Part shown: positions 1-7,937 of the stretch, one piece after another
Position numbering within the stretch: position 1 is the stretch's first letter
How the letters are laid out: every line of letters starts with the position of its first letter
NCBI GenBank assembly: GCA_029851835.1
Contig: JARKVD010000020.1
Coordinates: 1-49,467, forward strand
Direction of reading: 5' to 3'
Origin: Clostridium sp.
GTDB taxonomy: Bacteria; Bacillota; Clostridia; Clostridiales; Clostridiaceae
Length of the DNA: 49,467 bases
Position numbers and translations under genes: made by a program
Notes under the pieces: generated by a model
Seen by the model: the letters and a program-made list of their open reading frames with translations, nothing else
What the model was told of the DNA's origin: nothing
Database searches by the model: none

Positions 1-41
1 ACTGCACGGGAAGCTGTGTGGGAGGGTAGGTGGTTGCCAGG
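1..41 (+). rRNA. rrf: 5S ribosomal RNA, 3' end (partial)
   Basis: The first 41 bases match the 3' third of a Firmicutes 5S rRNA, including the TGTGGGAG and GGTTGCCAGG segments, and are followed by a T run. The 5' part lies outside the window. The tRNA cluster starts 10 bases later, so this is the tail of an rRNA operon followed by tRNAs. Confidence 0.85.
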
Positions 42-50
42 TTTTTTTAT

Positions 51-126
51 GGTTCGCTAGCTCAGTCGGTAGAGCACATGACTTTTAATCATGGTGTCCG
101 GGGTTCGATCCCCCGGCGAGCCACCA
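51..126 (+). tRNA. tRNA-Lys (anticodon TTT)
   Basis: A 76-nt cloverleaf: acceptor GGTTCGC pairs with GCGAGCC, D-arm GCTCAGTCGGTAGAGC, anticodon loop CTTTTAA with TTT at 84-86, T-loop GTTCGATCC, encoded CCA. First tRNA after the 5S rRNA, probably co-transcribed with it. Confidence 0.97.
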
Positions 127-190
127 ACAAACCTATGTAACTATAGTTAACTCTAAAGAGTAACTATGTTTATTATAGATTAATGTGTAT

Positions 191-265
191 GCGGGAGTGG
201 CTCAGTGGTAGAGCGTCACCTTGCCAAGGTGAACGTCGCGAGTTCGAATCTCGTCTTCCGCTCCA
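191..265 (+). tRNA. tRNA-Gly (anticodon GCC)
   Basis: A 75-nt cloverleaf with acceptor GCGGGAG, anticodon stem CACCT/AGGTG around GCC, T-loop GTTCGAATC and encoded CCA. Second member of the rrn-linked tRNA cluster. Confidence 0.97.
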
Positions 266-270
266 ATTTT

Positions 271-344
271 GCGGGTGTAACTCAATGGTAGAGTGCTAGC
301 CTTCCAAGCTAGTTACGAGGGTTCGATTCCCTTCACCCGCTCCA
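271..344 (+). tRNA. tRNA-Gly (anticodon TCC), copy 1
   Basis: A 74-nt cloverleaf with acceptor GCGGGTG/CACCCGC, anticodon loop CTTCCAA and encoded CCA. Its mature sequence is identical to the copy at 529-602. Confidence 0.97.
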
Positions 345-349
345 AATAA

Positions 350-426
<77 letters not shown>

Positions 427-432
427 TTATGC

Positions 433-508
433 CGGGGTGTGGCGCAGATGGGAGCGCGCGTGGTTTGGGACCATGAGGTCGCAGGTTCAATCCCTGTCAC
501 CCCGACCA
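433..508 (+). tRNA. tRNA-Pro (anticodon TGG)
   Basis: A 76-nt cloverleaf with acceptor CGGGGTG/CACCCCG, anticodon loop TTTGGGA, T-loop GTTCAATCC and encoded CCA. Confidence 0.97.
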
Positions 509-528
509 ACTAAATTTAAATAAAATAT

Positions 529-602
529 GCGGGTGTAACTCAATGGTAGAGTGCTAGCCTTCCAAGCTAGTTACGAGGGTTCGATTCCCTTCACCCGCTC
601 CA
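529..602 (+). tRNA. tRNA-Gly (anticodon TCC), copy 2
   Basis: Identical over all 74 nt to the tRNA at 271-344, so a recent duplication or gene conversion inside the cluster. It is the last tRNA before the terminator at 608-640. Confidence 0.97.
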
Positions 603-607
603 AATGT

Positions 608-640
608 ACAAGTAGTAAGAAGTTACTGCTTGTTTTTTTA
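608..640 (+). terminator. Terminator of the rrn/tRNA transcript
   Basis: An 11-bp stem (608-618 with 623-633, one G:U pair) with loop GAAG is followed directly by a seven-T run. It sits just after the last tRNA of the cluster. Confidence 0.85.
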
Positions 641-708
641 TGTTCTTTTTGATGGATTACTTTATGTATGTTGTTATTTACAGAAATATATTAATATTTT
701 TTATAGTG

Positions 709-717
709 TGATATAAT
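709..717 (+). promoter_or_regulatory. Extended -10 promoter for the anSME gene
   Basis: TGATATAAT fits the extended -10 pattern TGnTATAAT and lies 28 bases before the start codon. No good -35 hexamer is visible, as is common for extended -10 promoters. Confidence 0.5.
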
Positions 718-744
718 TTAAAGTGGAAGACAAGGAGGTGTACT

Positions 745-1887
745 ATGCCACCGATAAATTTACTAGTGAAACCTGCATCGGATATGTGTAATCTTCAATG
801 TAAGTATTGTTTTTATAGTGATGTAAGTAAGAAACGAGAAATTCAATGCTATGGATTAATGAGTAATGAAACCTTAGAAAATATGATGAGGAAGGCCTTA
901 GATTATGCAGATAATTTTTGTGGAATAACATATCAAGGAGGAGAGCCCACCTTGGCTGGATTAGAATATTTTAAAAACTCCATAGAACTCCAGAAAAAAT
1001 ATAATAAAAAAGGAGTAATGATACATAATTCTATACAGACAAATGGGTATGGCATAGATAAGGAATGGGCTAAGTTCTTTGCAGAGAATGATTTTTTAGT
1101 AGGTATATCTTTAGATGGTATAAAAAGTACTAATGATGAGTTCAGAGTTAATGGCAAAGGTCAAGGAACCTTTTATGATATTTTAAAAACAATAGAGCTT
1201 TTTAAGAAATATAACGTTCAGTTTAATATTTTAACTGTGGTAAATAAGGCAACAGTCAGTAAAGCAAAAGAAATTTATAATTTTTATAAAAGAAGTAACC
1301 TAAAATATCTTCAGTTTATTGCGTGTTTAGATCCACTAGGAGAAAAAGGGGGACAAATGTCTTATTCTTTATTAGAGGAAGAGTATGGCATATTTCTTTG
1401 TGAGTTGTTTGATTTGTGGTATGAGGATTTAATTAATGGGAAGCAGCCATATATAAGGCAGTTTGAAAATTATATATCTATATTAATGGGATATGAGCCT
1501 GAATCATGTGAACAAAGAGGAGTTTGTGGCTTTAACCATGTTTTAGAAAGTAATGGACAAGTTTATCCATGTGATTTCTATGTTCTTGATAAGTATAACC
1601 TTGGTAACATAAATGAGATAAATTTTTATGAAATACAAAACAAGAGGAAAGAGTCGAATTTTGTTAAGGAATCCTTAAATCATACGCAAAAATGTAAAAG
1701 CTGTACATACTTTTCTGTATGTCGAGGTGGGTGTAGAAGACATAGGATAATTAAAAGTGAAGAAGAAAAGTATGAAAATTATTTTTGTCAGGGGTATAAA
1801 ATATTTTTTAAACATAGTTTAACCAGAATGAAGGCTATTGCAAATGAATTAAGAAGAATCAATAACATTAATAATTTAAATAAATAA
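745..1887 (+). CDS. Anaerobic sulfatase-maturating enzyme (radical SAM, SPASM)
   Basis: This 380-residue protein is a formylglycine-generating radical SAM enzyme. It would oxidise the active-site Cys of a sulfatase to formylglycine in the cytoplasm without oxygen. The radical SAM cluster motif CX3CX2C is C15, C19, C22; GGEP is at 65-68. The C-terminal SPASM part has C255, C261, C276, C317, C320, C326, C330 and C348 for two auxiliary 4Fe-4S clusters, with the catalytic-base aspartate D277 right after C276. From memory these numbers coincide with those of the characterised C. perfringens enzyme. The start follows AAGGAGG. The next gene, 31 bases on, encodes a Cys-type sulfatase, its evident substrate. 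There is no signal peptide. Very likely correct. Confidence 0.95.
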   Translation: MPPINLLVKPASDMCNLQCKYCFYSDVSKKREIQCYGLMSNETLENMMRKALDYADNFCGITYQGGEPTLAGLEYFKNSIELQKKYNKKGVMIHNSIQTNGYGIDKEWAKFFAENDFLVGISLDGIKSTNDEFRVNGKGQGTFYDILKTIELFKKYNVQFNILTVVNKATVSKAKEIYNFYKRSNLKYLQFIACLDPLGEKGGQMSYSLLEEEYGIFLCELFDLWYEDLINGKQPYIRQFENYISILMGYEPESCEQRGVCGFNHVLESNGQVYPCDFYVLDKYNLGNINEINFYEIQNKRKESNFVKESLNHTQKCKSCTYFSVCRGGCRRHRIIKSEEEKYENYFCQGYKIFFKHSLTRMKAIANELRRINNINNLNK

Positions 1888-1918
1888 TGTATTAAGGGTT
1901 AAATAGGGGGGAAGAGGA

Positions 1919-3277
1919 ATGAATAAACCAAATATCATATTTTACTTTTCTGATCAACAGAGATGGGATACTATTGGCTGTTATGGTCAGGAATTAGATA
2001 TAACACCGAATTTAGATAAATTAGCTGAAGAAGGGGTTATTTTTGATGAAGCATATACAGCACAGCCAGTATGTGGACCTTGTAGAGCTATGTTTCAAAC
2101 AGGAAAATATCCCACTCAGCTTGGTTGTTTTAAGAATGATATTGCGCTTCCGTTAGATGTTAAAACAGTTGCAGATTATTTCTATGAAGCAGGATATGAT
2201 ACTGGTTATGTTGGAAAGTGGCACTTAGCAAGTGAAACTCTAGAGAATGGAGAGGTTATTGATTATACTGTAACAGCAATTCCACCAGAACGAAGAGGCG
2301 GATATAAGGGCTTCTGGAGAGCTTCAGATATACTGGAGTTTACTTCTCATGGTTATGATGGCTATGTGTTTGATGAGAACATGAATAAGTGTGAATTTAA
2401 AGGATATCGTGTGGATTGCATAACAGATTTTGCTTTAGAATATATTGATAAGCAAAAAGGTGATAGACCTTTCTTTATGACAGTTTCTCATATAGAGCCT
2501 CATCATCAGAATGATAGAAATAGATATGAAGGACCTGATGGTTCCAAGGACAGGTTTAAAGATTTCAAGCTTCCAGGTGATTTAGTTTTATTAGAAGGAA
2601 ATGCCGAAAAAGAATATCCAGATTACTTAGGCTGCTGTAAGAGCTTAGATGATAACCTTGGCAGAATTATAGAAAAATTAAAGAAAAAAGGATTGTATGA
2701 AAATACTATAATTGTATATTCTTCTGATCATGGTTCTCATTTTAAAACTAGAAATAAAGATAAAAATTTGAATGGAGCCGACGATTATAAGCGCTCATGT
2801 CATTCGGGATGTTTACATGTACCACTTATAATCGCTGGACCAGGATATAGGGGTGGAAAGCGTGTTAAGGAGTTGGTTAGTACTGCAAGCCTTCCAAAGA
2901 CATTGTTAGCCATGGCAGGGATAAATGTAGGAGAAAAAATGATAGGTGAAAATCTTCATGATGTAGCTTTTGGAGATATAAGTAATAGGAGAAATGAAAT
3001 ATTTGCCCAAATAAGTGAAAGCAGAGTTGGACGATGTGTGCGTACAGAAAAATATCTTTATAGCGTTTTTGCCCCAAATAAAAATGGATATGAATCTGCT
3101 GACAGTGATATATATGAGGAGGATTTCTTATATGATCTAGAAAAAGACCCATATGAACTTAATAATTTAGTTAAGGATGAAAGCTATAAAGAGGTAAGAG
3201 CAGAGATGGCTGAGCGCTTGAAATATGAAATGGCATTAGCAGATGAAAAAGAGCCTATAATTATTCAAGCACAATAG
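1919..3277 (+). CDS. Cytoplasmic Cys-type sulfatase
   Basis: A 452-residue arylsulfatase-family hydrolase that removes sulfate esters. The sulfatase signature CGPCR...TGK begins at C52, the residue to be turned into formylglycine (pattern C-x-P-x-R). Other active-site elements visible are SDQQ near residue 11, GKWH with K100 and H102, H191 in SHIEPHH, and the metal-binding SSDHG with D270 and H271. No signal peptide is seen, so it probably acts in the cytoplasm on imported substrates. It shares a transcript with its maturase, preceded by a GGGGGGAAGAGG ribosome site. The substrate (sugar or aryl sulfate) cannot be read from the sequence. Confidence 0.93.
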   Translation: MNKPNIIFYFSDQQRWDTIGCYGQELDITPNLDKLAEEGVIFDEAYTAQPVCGPCRAMFQTGKYPTQLGCFKNDIALPLDVKTVADYFYEAGYDTGYVGKWHLASETLENGEVIDYTVTAIPPERRGGYKGFWRASDILEFTSHGYDGYVFDENMNKCEFKGYRVDCITDFALEYIDKQKGDRPFFMTVSHIEPHHQNDRNRYEGPDGSKDRFKDFKLPGDLVLLEGNAEKEYPDYLGCCKSLDDNLGRIIEKLKKKGLYENTIIVYSSDHGSHFKTRNKDKNLNGADDYKRSCHSGCLHVPLIIAGPGYRGGKRVKELVSTASLPKTLLAMAGINVGEKMIGENLHDVAFGDISNRRNEIFAQISESRVGRCVRTEKYLYSVFAPNKNGYESADSDIYEEDFLYDLEKDPYELNNLVKDESYKEVRAEMAERLKYEMALADEKEPIIIQAQ

Positions 3278-3292
3278 TTAGTTTATAAAAAT

Positions 3293-3338
3293 ATATGCAT
3301 AATAGTAGATGTAAAAATACATTTACTATTATGCATAT
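3293..3338 (+). terminator. Long hairpin after the sulfatase gene
   Basis: A 21-bp stem (3293-3313 with 3318-3338, one G:U pair) closes on an AAAA loop 16 bases after the sulfatase stop. No U-run follows, so it may stabilise the mRNA end rather than act as a classical terminator. Confidence 0.45.
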
Positions 3339-3399
3339 GAACTTAATTACTTTATTGTAACAGAATTAATTTAATGATAGAATAGTATTGTAAGAATTT

Positions 3400-3476
3400 G
3401 CACCCATAGCTCAGTTGGATAGAGTGCTGGACTTCGAATCCAGGCGTCGGGGGTTCGAGTCCCTTTGGGTGTGCCA
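3400..3476 (+). tRNA. tRNA-Arg (anticodon TCG)
   Basis: A 77-nt cloverleaf with acceptor GCACCCA/TGGGTGT (first pair G:U), anticodon stem CTGGA/TCCAG around loop CTTCGAA, T-loop GTTCGAGTC, discriminator G and encoded CCA. It stands alone, with its own terminator. Anticodon TCG reads CGA, a rare codon in such AT-rich genomes. Confidence 0.95.
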
Positions 3477-3486
3477 TAAATGTAGT

Positions 3487-3527
3487 AATACCAACGGTTT
3501 CAGTGAGTGAAACCGTTGGTATTTTTT
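3487..3527 (+). terminator. Terminator of tRNA-Arg(TCG)
   Basis: A perfect 16-bp stem (3487-3502 with 3508-3523), loop GTGAG and a T-rich tail. Confidence 0.9.
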
Positions 3528-4555
3528 ATTATTATCACCTAACGGATGATATTGTGATTAATCTATTAACTGATTCGACCATTAAGTGGAGGCGTTAATT
3601 ATAAAGTATCTACACTAAGAATTAATAGTTATTATCTTGTAGTAAGAAATAATAGTGATTATGCATGTATTGAGAAATGCTCAATACATGCAATAGAAAA
3701 TGTAGCTATATAAAATTTTAGGCTATTGGAGAAATATTACTAGGCTATTTTTGTGCAAAAAATATAAGCCTAGGGATAGCACCTAGGCTTACCAATATAT
3801 ATTTTTGAAGAATGTTTTATAGAATAGATAACATGTAACGGGGATTTAAATATCACAGATATAACTTATTTATGATGTTAAGAAATTATGTGATATTTAT
3901 AATTAGAGGACTATTAATTTAGTAAAAGTAATATTTTTATATTACAAAAGGGGTCAATTATAGGATATTCAAATTTTATGTTATCTAAATTTTAAATTTC
4001 TCTATAAATAATTCTTCAGAATATATATCAACTTATAGAAATTTTAAAATTTCAAGTTTACTTATATGACGTATTGCAGCTAGGATATACATATAAATAA
4101 TATAAGTAAGAAAAAATATATAAGTGTAAGTAAAAGATTAATGTGATCATCATATCCGGTATATTACAATTTATAGTTATATTAAGTAGTATATAAACTG
4201 CATTAAGGAACAAAATAAAAAATAAATATAACAATTATTGTAATGAAGATTTTTAATTTGAACAGGAGACACTTCTTCAACATAAAGAAATTTTATCCTT
4301 TTTATTACTTTTTTGTACATTATATCATGTGTTTGGACGAAATTCTACATTTTTGTTAATTAAAAAGAAATTTTTAAAATATCTCAACGGAAAGTGCTTT
4401 CATTCATAATGCTAATATATAATAATTATATATTAGCATTAAATTAATAATTATATTATGTATGTATAACTTATGCTTAGTTTATAATAAGCTAGTAAAA
4501 TTATTTCCTAAATATTTATAAAAATATCTAGAAATAGAAGATAACTTAATAAATA
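3528..4555. other. Gene-free 1 kb with three perfect hairpins
   Basis: No open reading frame of useful length is present on either strand. Three perfect inverted repeats stand out: 3662-3692 (13-bp stem, loop AAATG), 3765-3791 (10-bp stem, TAAGCCTAGG arm) and 4407-4441 (16-bp stem, 3-nt loop). None is followed by a U-run. The rest is AT-rich without a pattern I recognise. It could hold small RNAs or be eroded coding DNA. Confidence 0.5.
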
Positions 4556-4556
4556 G

Positions 4557-4585
4557 TGTTAAAATCCTGAAATAAATGGTATACT
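4557..4585 (+). promoter_or_regulatory. Promoter of fba
   Basis: A -10 TATACT (4580-4585) with an extended TGG before it and a weak -35 TGTTAA (4557-4562) 17 bp upstream. The distance to the fba start is 57 bases. Confidence 0.45.
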
Positions 4586-4642
4586 TAACTTAGCTAGATA
4601 TATTAACTACATAAGTTAGGAAAAGAAAGGAATGAATTGATT

Positions 4643-5581
4643 ATGGCATTAGTAACTACAACAGAAATGTTTAAAAAGGCTTATGAGGGAGGATATGCTG
4701 TTGGTGCTTTCAACGTAAATAACATGGAAATAATTCAAGGTATTGTTGGAGCAGCGGCAGAATTAAAATCACCAGTTATTTTACAGGTTTCAGCAGGAGC
4801 TAGAAAATATGCTAATCCCACATACTTAAAGAAATTAGTTGAAGCAGCTGTAATTGAAGCTGGGGATATTCCTATTGCTTTACACTTAGACCACGGCGAA
4901 GATTTTGAAATTTGTAAAGCTTGTATCGATAGTGGATTTACATCTGTTATGATAGATGGTTCTAAACATTCATTTGAAGAAAATATACGTTTAACTAAAC
5001 AAGTAGTAGATTATGCACATGCTCACGGCTGTGTAGTAGAAGGTGAACTTGGGAAATTAGCAGGAATTGAGGATGATGTAAATGTTTCTGCTGAGGATGC
5101 TTCATATACAAACCCTGATGAAGTTGAAGAGTTTGTAAAGCGTACAGGTGTTGATTCTTTGGCAATAGCTATAGGAACTAGTCATGGTGCTTTCAAATTT
5201 AAACCAGGTCAAAAGCCACAATTAAGATTTGATATCTTAGAAGAAATTGAAAGAAGAATACCAGGATTCCCAATAGTTTTACACGGTGCTTCATCTGTAT
5301 CACAAGAGTATGTAAAAGAAATACAACAATACGGTGGAAACTTAGCAGATGCCATTGGTATACCAGAGGAAATGTTAAGACAAGCAGCAACTTCTGCAGT
5401 ATGTAAAATAAATATAGATTCGGATTTACGTCTTGCATTCACTGCAGGTGTACGTAATGTACTATCAAATGATCCTGCAGTATTTGATCCAAGATCATAC
5501 TTAAAGGCTGGTAGAGATAATATTAAAACTTTAGTTAGTCATAAAATTAAAGAAGTTCTTGGAAGTGAAGGTCAAGCATAA
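4643..5581 (+). CDS. fba: Class II fructose-1,6-bisphosphate aldolase
   Basis: This 312-residue zinc enzyme cleaves fructose 1,6-bisphosphate to dihydroxyacetone phosphate and glyceraldehyde 3-phosphate in glycolysis and runs in reverse for gluconeogenesis. Visible residues are the HLDHG motif (D83 catalytic, H84 zinc), H181 in GTSHG and H214 in LHGASS (zinc), and NIDSD for phosphate binding. The ATG at 4643 is preferred over a TTG six bases upstream because AAAGGA then lies 10 bases away. The gene stands alone between its own promoter and a bidirectional terminator. Confidence 0.96.
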   Translation: MALVTTTEMFKKAYEGGYAVGAFNVNNMEIIQGIVGAAAELKSPVILQVSAGARKYANPTYLKKLVEAAVIEAGDIPIALHLDHGEDFEICKACIDSGFTSVMIDGSKHSFEENIRLTKQVVDYAHAHGCVVEGELGKLAGIEDDVNVSAEDASYTNPDEVEEFVKRTGVDSLAIAIGTSHGAFKFKPGQKPQLRFDILEEIERRIPGFPIVLHGASSVSQEYVKEIQQYGGNLADAIGIPEEMLRQAATSAVCKINIDSDLRLAFTAGVRNVLSNDPAVFDPRSYLKAGRDNIKTLVSHKIKEVLGSEGQA

Positions 5582-5682
5582 GAACTAAGATTCTTCGGAA
5601 TTAAGAAGACATTAAAAGTGAGTTAATCATTTTTACTGTTTTCATTTTAAATATTTAGGATAATGATAGAATCTTATATACA

Positions 5683-5720
5683 AAAAAGAGTATGACAATT
5701 AAGTCATACTCTTTTTATTT
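5683..5720. terminator. Bidirectional terminator between fba and the flavoprotein gene
   Basis: A perfect 14-bp stem (5683-5696 with 5703-5716) has A-runs on one side and T-runs on the other, so it can end both the fba transcript and the convergent flavoprotein transcript. Confidence 0.9.
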
Positions 5721-5795
5721 ATAATGAAATATACATAAAATAATTAATTATATTAATATATTTAAACGGGGTTGTTTAAGTTTTAATATAAGAGA

Positions 5796-7568
5796 TTATT
5801 TTTCATTTGCAGCGTTTTGTCCAGCTATACGTCCGTAGAATGAACCGGCTGATATTGCTAGTCCACATCCTGGATATTCAGTTCCAAATAATCCTTCGAA
5901 GGCTGTTTCACCAGCGGCATACAATCCTTTTATTGGATTATTGTTATCATCTAAAACTCTTGACTCTAAATCTGTTACAATACCACCGAAAGTAACTGTT
6001 ACAGCAGGATTAAGTTTAATTGCGTAGTACTTTTCACCTTCTATTGGATACATCTTGTCGCTTGGTTTACCGAAATCTTCATCTACGCCTTTTGCGCAAA
6101 GTTCATTGTATCTATCAACGGTTGCTTTTAATGTTGCTGGATCTAAGTCGATTAATTCAGCAAGTTCTTCTATTGAAGCAGCACTTGGAGTGTCTTCTAA
6201 AGTCATTGCATATTGTACTGTTGGTGTTGGATCATTTGCTGTAGCAATATAGTATCCTAAAGAACTATTTTCTTTAGTCATTTTATCTCCAACATGGTAT
6301 TGGTAAGTGTACTCATTAACAAATCTTTTTCCGTCTTCAGAAACGATAAGACCTGCTTCTTCGTTTATACCTACTCCAGAAGTGTAGCTTACATAAACAG
6401 TTTGAGCACTAGGGCTATCGAAGACTTGAGCTCCAACAGCTTCAGCCATTGTTATTCCATCACCAACGTTTCCAGCAGGAACTTGAGTTGAGTATCCCTC
6501 TGTAAAGTCAGCATATCTAGCCATCATTTCTTTGTTAGAAGCGTATCCACCAGTTGCAAGAATAACTGTTTTAGCATTTACTGTTACAGTGCTTCCATCT
6601 TTGGCAGCAGCCTTTACTCCAACGACTTCCTTATTATCATTAGTTAATAATTCGTTTGCAGTTACGTTGTAAATGATATCGCCATCTAATTCTTTATATT
6701 TATTCATCATTGGGACGATGATTTGACCACCATGACCATCAGTCATACCACCGCCACCTTTTGTATTATGAACTCTCCATGGTTTTAAAGATGAGTGGAT
6801 TGGTTCAACATCTTGAACTTCAACGCCCATTTCAGTCATCCAGTTGAAGGTTTCAAGTGAGTTATCAACAAATTTGCTTAATTTTTCATCATCTATTAAA
6901 TCCCCACCTACTTCTTTTAGGTATGAAAACATTTGCTCGTTAGAATCTTCAATTCCTTCAGCCTTTTGGAATTCTGTTCCGTTAGCCATAAGCTTACCAC
7001 CAGATCTTGTAGTTGCTCCACCAACGATTCCTTGCTTTTCTAAAACTAATACGTCAGCTCCGCCTTCAGCCGCTTCAATTGCAGCAGATAAACCTGCAAC
7101 TCCACCACCAACTACAACAACATCTACATCGTAAGTTTGATCTTCTCCTTTAGTATCTTCTATAGTTGCTAAATTCTCAGGAGCCCCACCAGCGTCAGTA
7201 ACAGCTTGCTTAACAGCACCTATTAAGAATTTTGAAGTTAATGTTGCACCAGTAACTGTATCAACATCTAAACTTTGGGTTTCAACGATTTTACCAGGAA
7301 TTGTTTCGATTGGTGTTGTATCAAGTCCGTAACCTATACCATAAGTTTCCTTGTGGTTTACAACCTTTACATCTGTAATTGATGTTTCATCAAAAGTTAC
7401 ATCAACAACCATTTCACCTTTCATACCATTTGTGTTAATTGTATAAACACCTGGAGTATATTTGTTTTCACCTTTAGCACTTTCATTTTTATCATTGCTG
7501 CTGCATGCTGTAGTAGTAACTAGCATTAATGAACTTAAAAGTAAGCATAATATTTTTTTCTTGCTCAT
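5796..7568 (-). CDS. Lipoprotein flavoreductase, FMN-binding plus FAD domain (fumarate reductase-like)
   Basis: A 590-residue exported flavoprotein. Residues 1-22 are a lipoprotein signal ending in TTTAC with C22 as lipidation site. Residues 35-128 form an FMN-binding domain carrying DTVTGAT (103-109), the target motif of the flavin transferase ApbE, so T109 is probably esterified to FMN. From residue 147 an FAD-binding fold begins with GGGVAG (154-159) and continues to the end in the manner of flavocytochrome c, urocanate and fumarate reductases. Known relatives use FMN to pass electrons to FAD and reduce an unsaturated carboxylate outside the membrane; the acceptor here is unknown. It is transcribed divergently from a MerR-type gene, with a MerR-style promoter at 7599-7629. 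Confidence 0.9.
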   Translation of the reverse strand: MSKKKILCLLLSSLMLVTTTACSSNDKNESAKGENKYTPGVYTINTNGMKGEMVVDVTFDETSITDVKVVNHKETYGIGYGLDTTPIETIPGKIVETQSLDVDTVTGATLTSKFLIGAVKQAVTDAGGAPENLATIEDTKGEDQTYDVDVVVVGGGVAGLSAAIEAAEGGADVLVLEKQGIVGGATTRSGGKLMANGTEFQKAEGIEDSNEQMFSYLKEVGGDLIDDEKLSKFVDNSLETFNWMTEMGVEVQDVEPIHSSLKPWRVHNTKGGGGMTDGHGGQIIVPMMNKYKELDGDIIYNVTANELLTNDNKEVVGVKAAAKDGSTVTVNAKTVILATGGYASNKEMMARYADFTEGYSTQVPAGNVGDGITMAEAVGAQVFDSPSAQTVYVSYTSGVGINEEAGLIVSEDGKRFVNEYTYQYHVGDKMTKENSSLGYYIATANDPTPTVQYAMTLEDTPSAASIEELAELIDLDPATLKATVDRYNELCAKGVDEDFGKPSDKMYPIEGEKYYAIKLNPAVTVTFGGIVTDLESRVLDDNNNPIKGLYAAGETAFEGLFGTEYPGCGLAISAGSFYGRIAGQNAANEK

Positions 7569-7598
7569 AATGAACCCCCTATTTGTTAATTTATAAAC

Positions 7599-7629
7599 AT
7601 TCTATCATATACTCTAAGAGGAAGGTCAA
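7599..7629 (-). promoter_or_regulatory. MerR-type promoter/operator of the flavoprotein gene
   Basis: On the minus strand a -35 TTGACC (7624-7629) and -10 TAGAAT (7599-7604) are separated by 19 bp, the over-long spacer typical of MerR-activated promoters. The spacer holds the dyad CTCTTAGAG (7612-7620). The divergent neighbour encodes a MerR-type protein. Confidence 0.55.
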
Positions 7630-7743
7630 CATATTGAAATATAAACAATCATATCAAGAAAAATGTCAAAAACTATCAAAAAAGTGCAATATATATATTT
7701 GAAGTTTAAAGATAATTAAATAATATTGTTAAAGTATATACAC

Positions 7744-7775
7744 AAAACTGTCTCCTTAGGGTATAGTTATATATA
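7744..7775 (+). promoter_or_regulatory. Second MerR-type operator, before the regulator gene
   Basis: The plus-strand stretch at 7747-7765, with core CTCCTTAGGGTATA, matches the operator in front of the flavoprotein gene (read on its own strand) at about 14 of 19 positions. A TATATA-like -10 lies at the equivalent distance. The -35 is poor. It suggests autoregulation of the regulator. Confidence 0.4.
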
Positions 7776-7830
7776 AGGAGAATTTTTAGTAATTACTCGA
7801 AGATGTGAGTTTATGTTAGCTAAGATATCC

Positions 7831-7923
7831 GCACAGTAGAAGTTCTGCTTGCCAAATCAAAGATTTGGAGCATCACTTCTGGAGTGTTGCTTTTGGAGCA
7901 TCACTTTTAGATGCTCATCACTT
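7831..7923 (+). repeat. Dispersed palindromic repeat, copy R1 (with 14-bp array)
   Basis: A member of the dispersed family around the palindrome AAATCAAAGATTT. A run of about 39 bases (from 7841) recurs exactly in copy R6. From 7865 it becomes four tandem units of about 14 bp (TTGGAGCATCACTT and variants), the last with an extra 3 bases. It lies in the presumed 5' leader of the MerR-type gene and ends 15 bases before its start. Confidence 0.85.
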
Positions 7924-7937
7924 AAGGGGGAAAGAAA

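Noticed and set aside
6844-7134. Plus-strand ORF opposite the flavoprotein gene
   Set aside because: Ser/Pro-rich shadow of a well-supported minus-strand protein.
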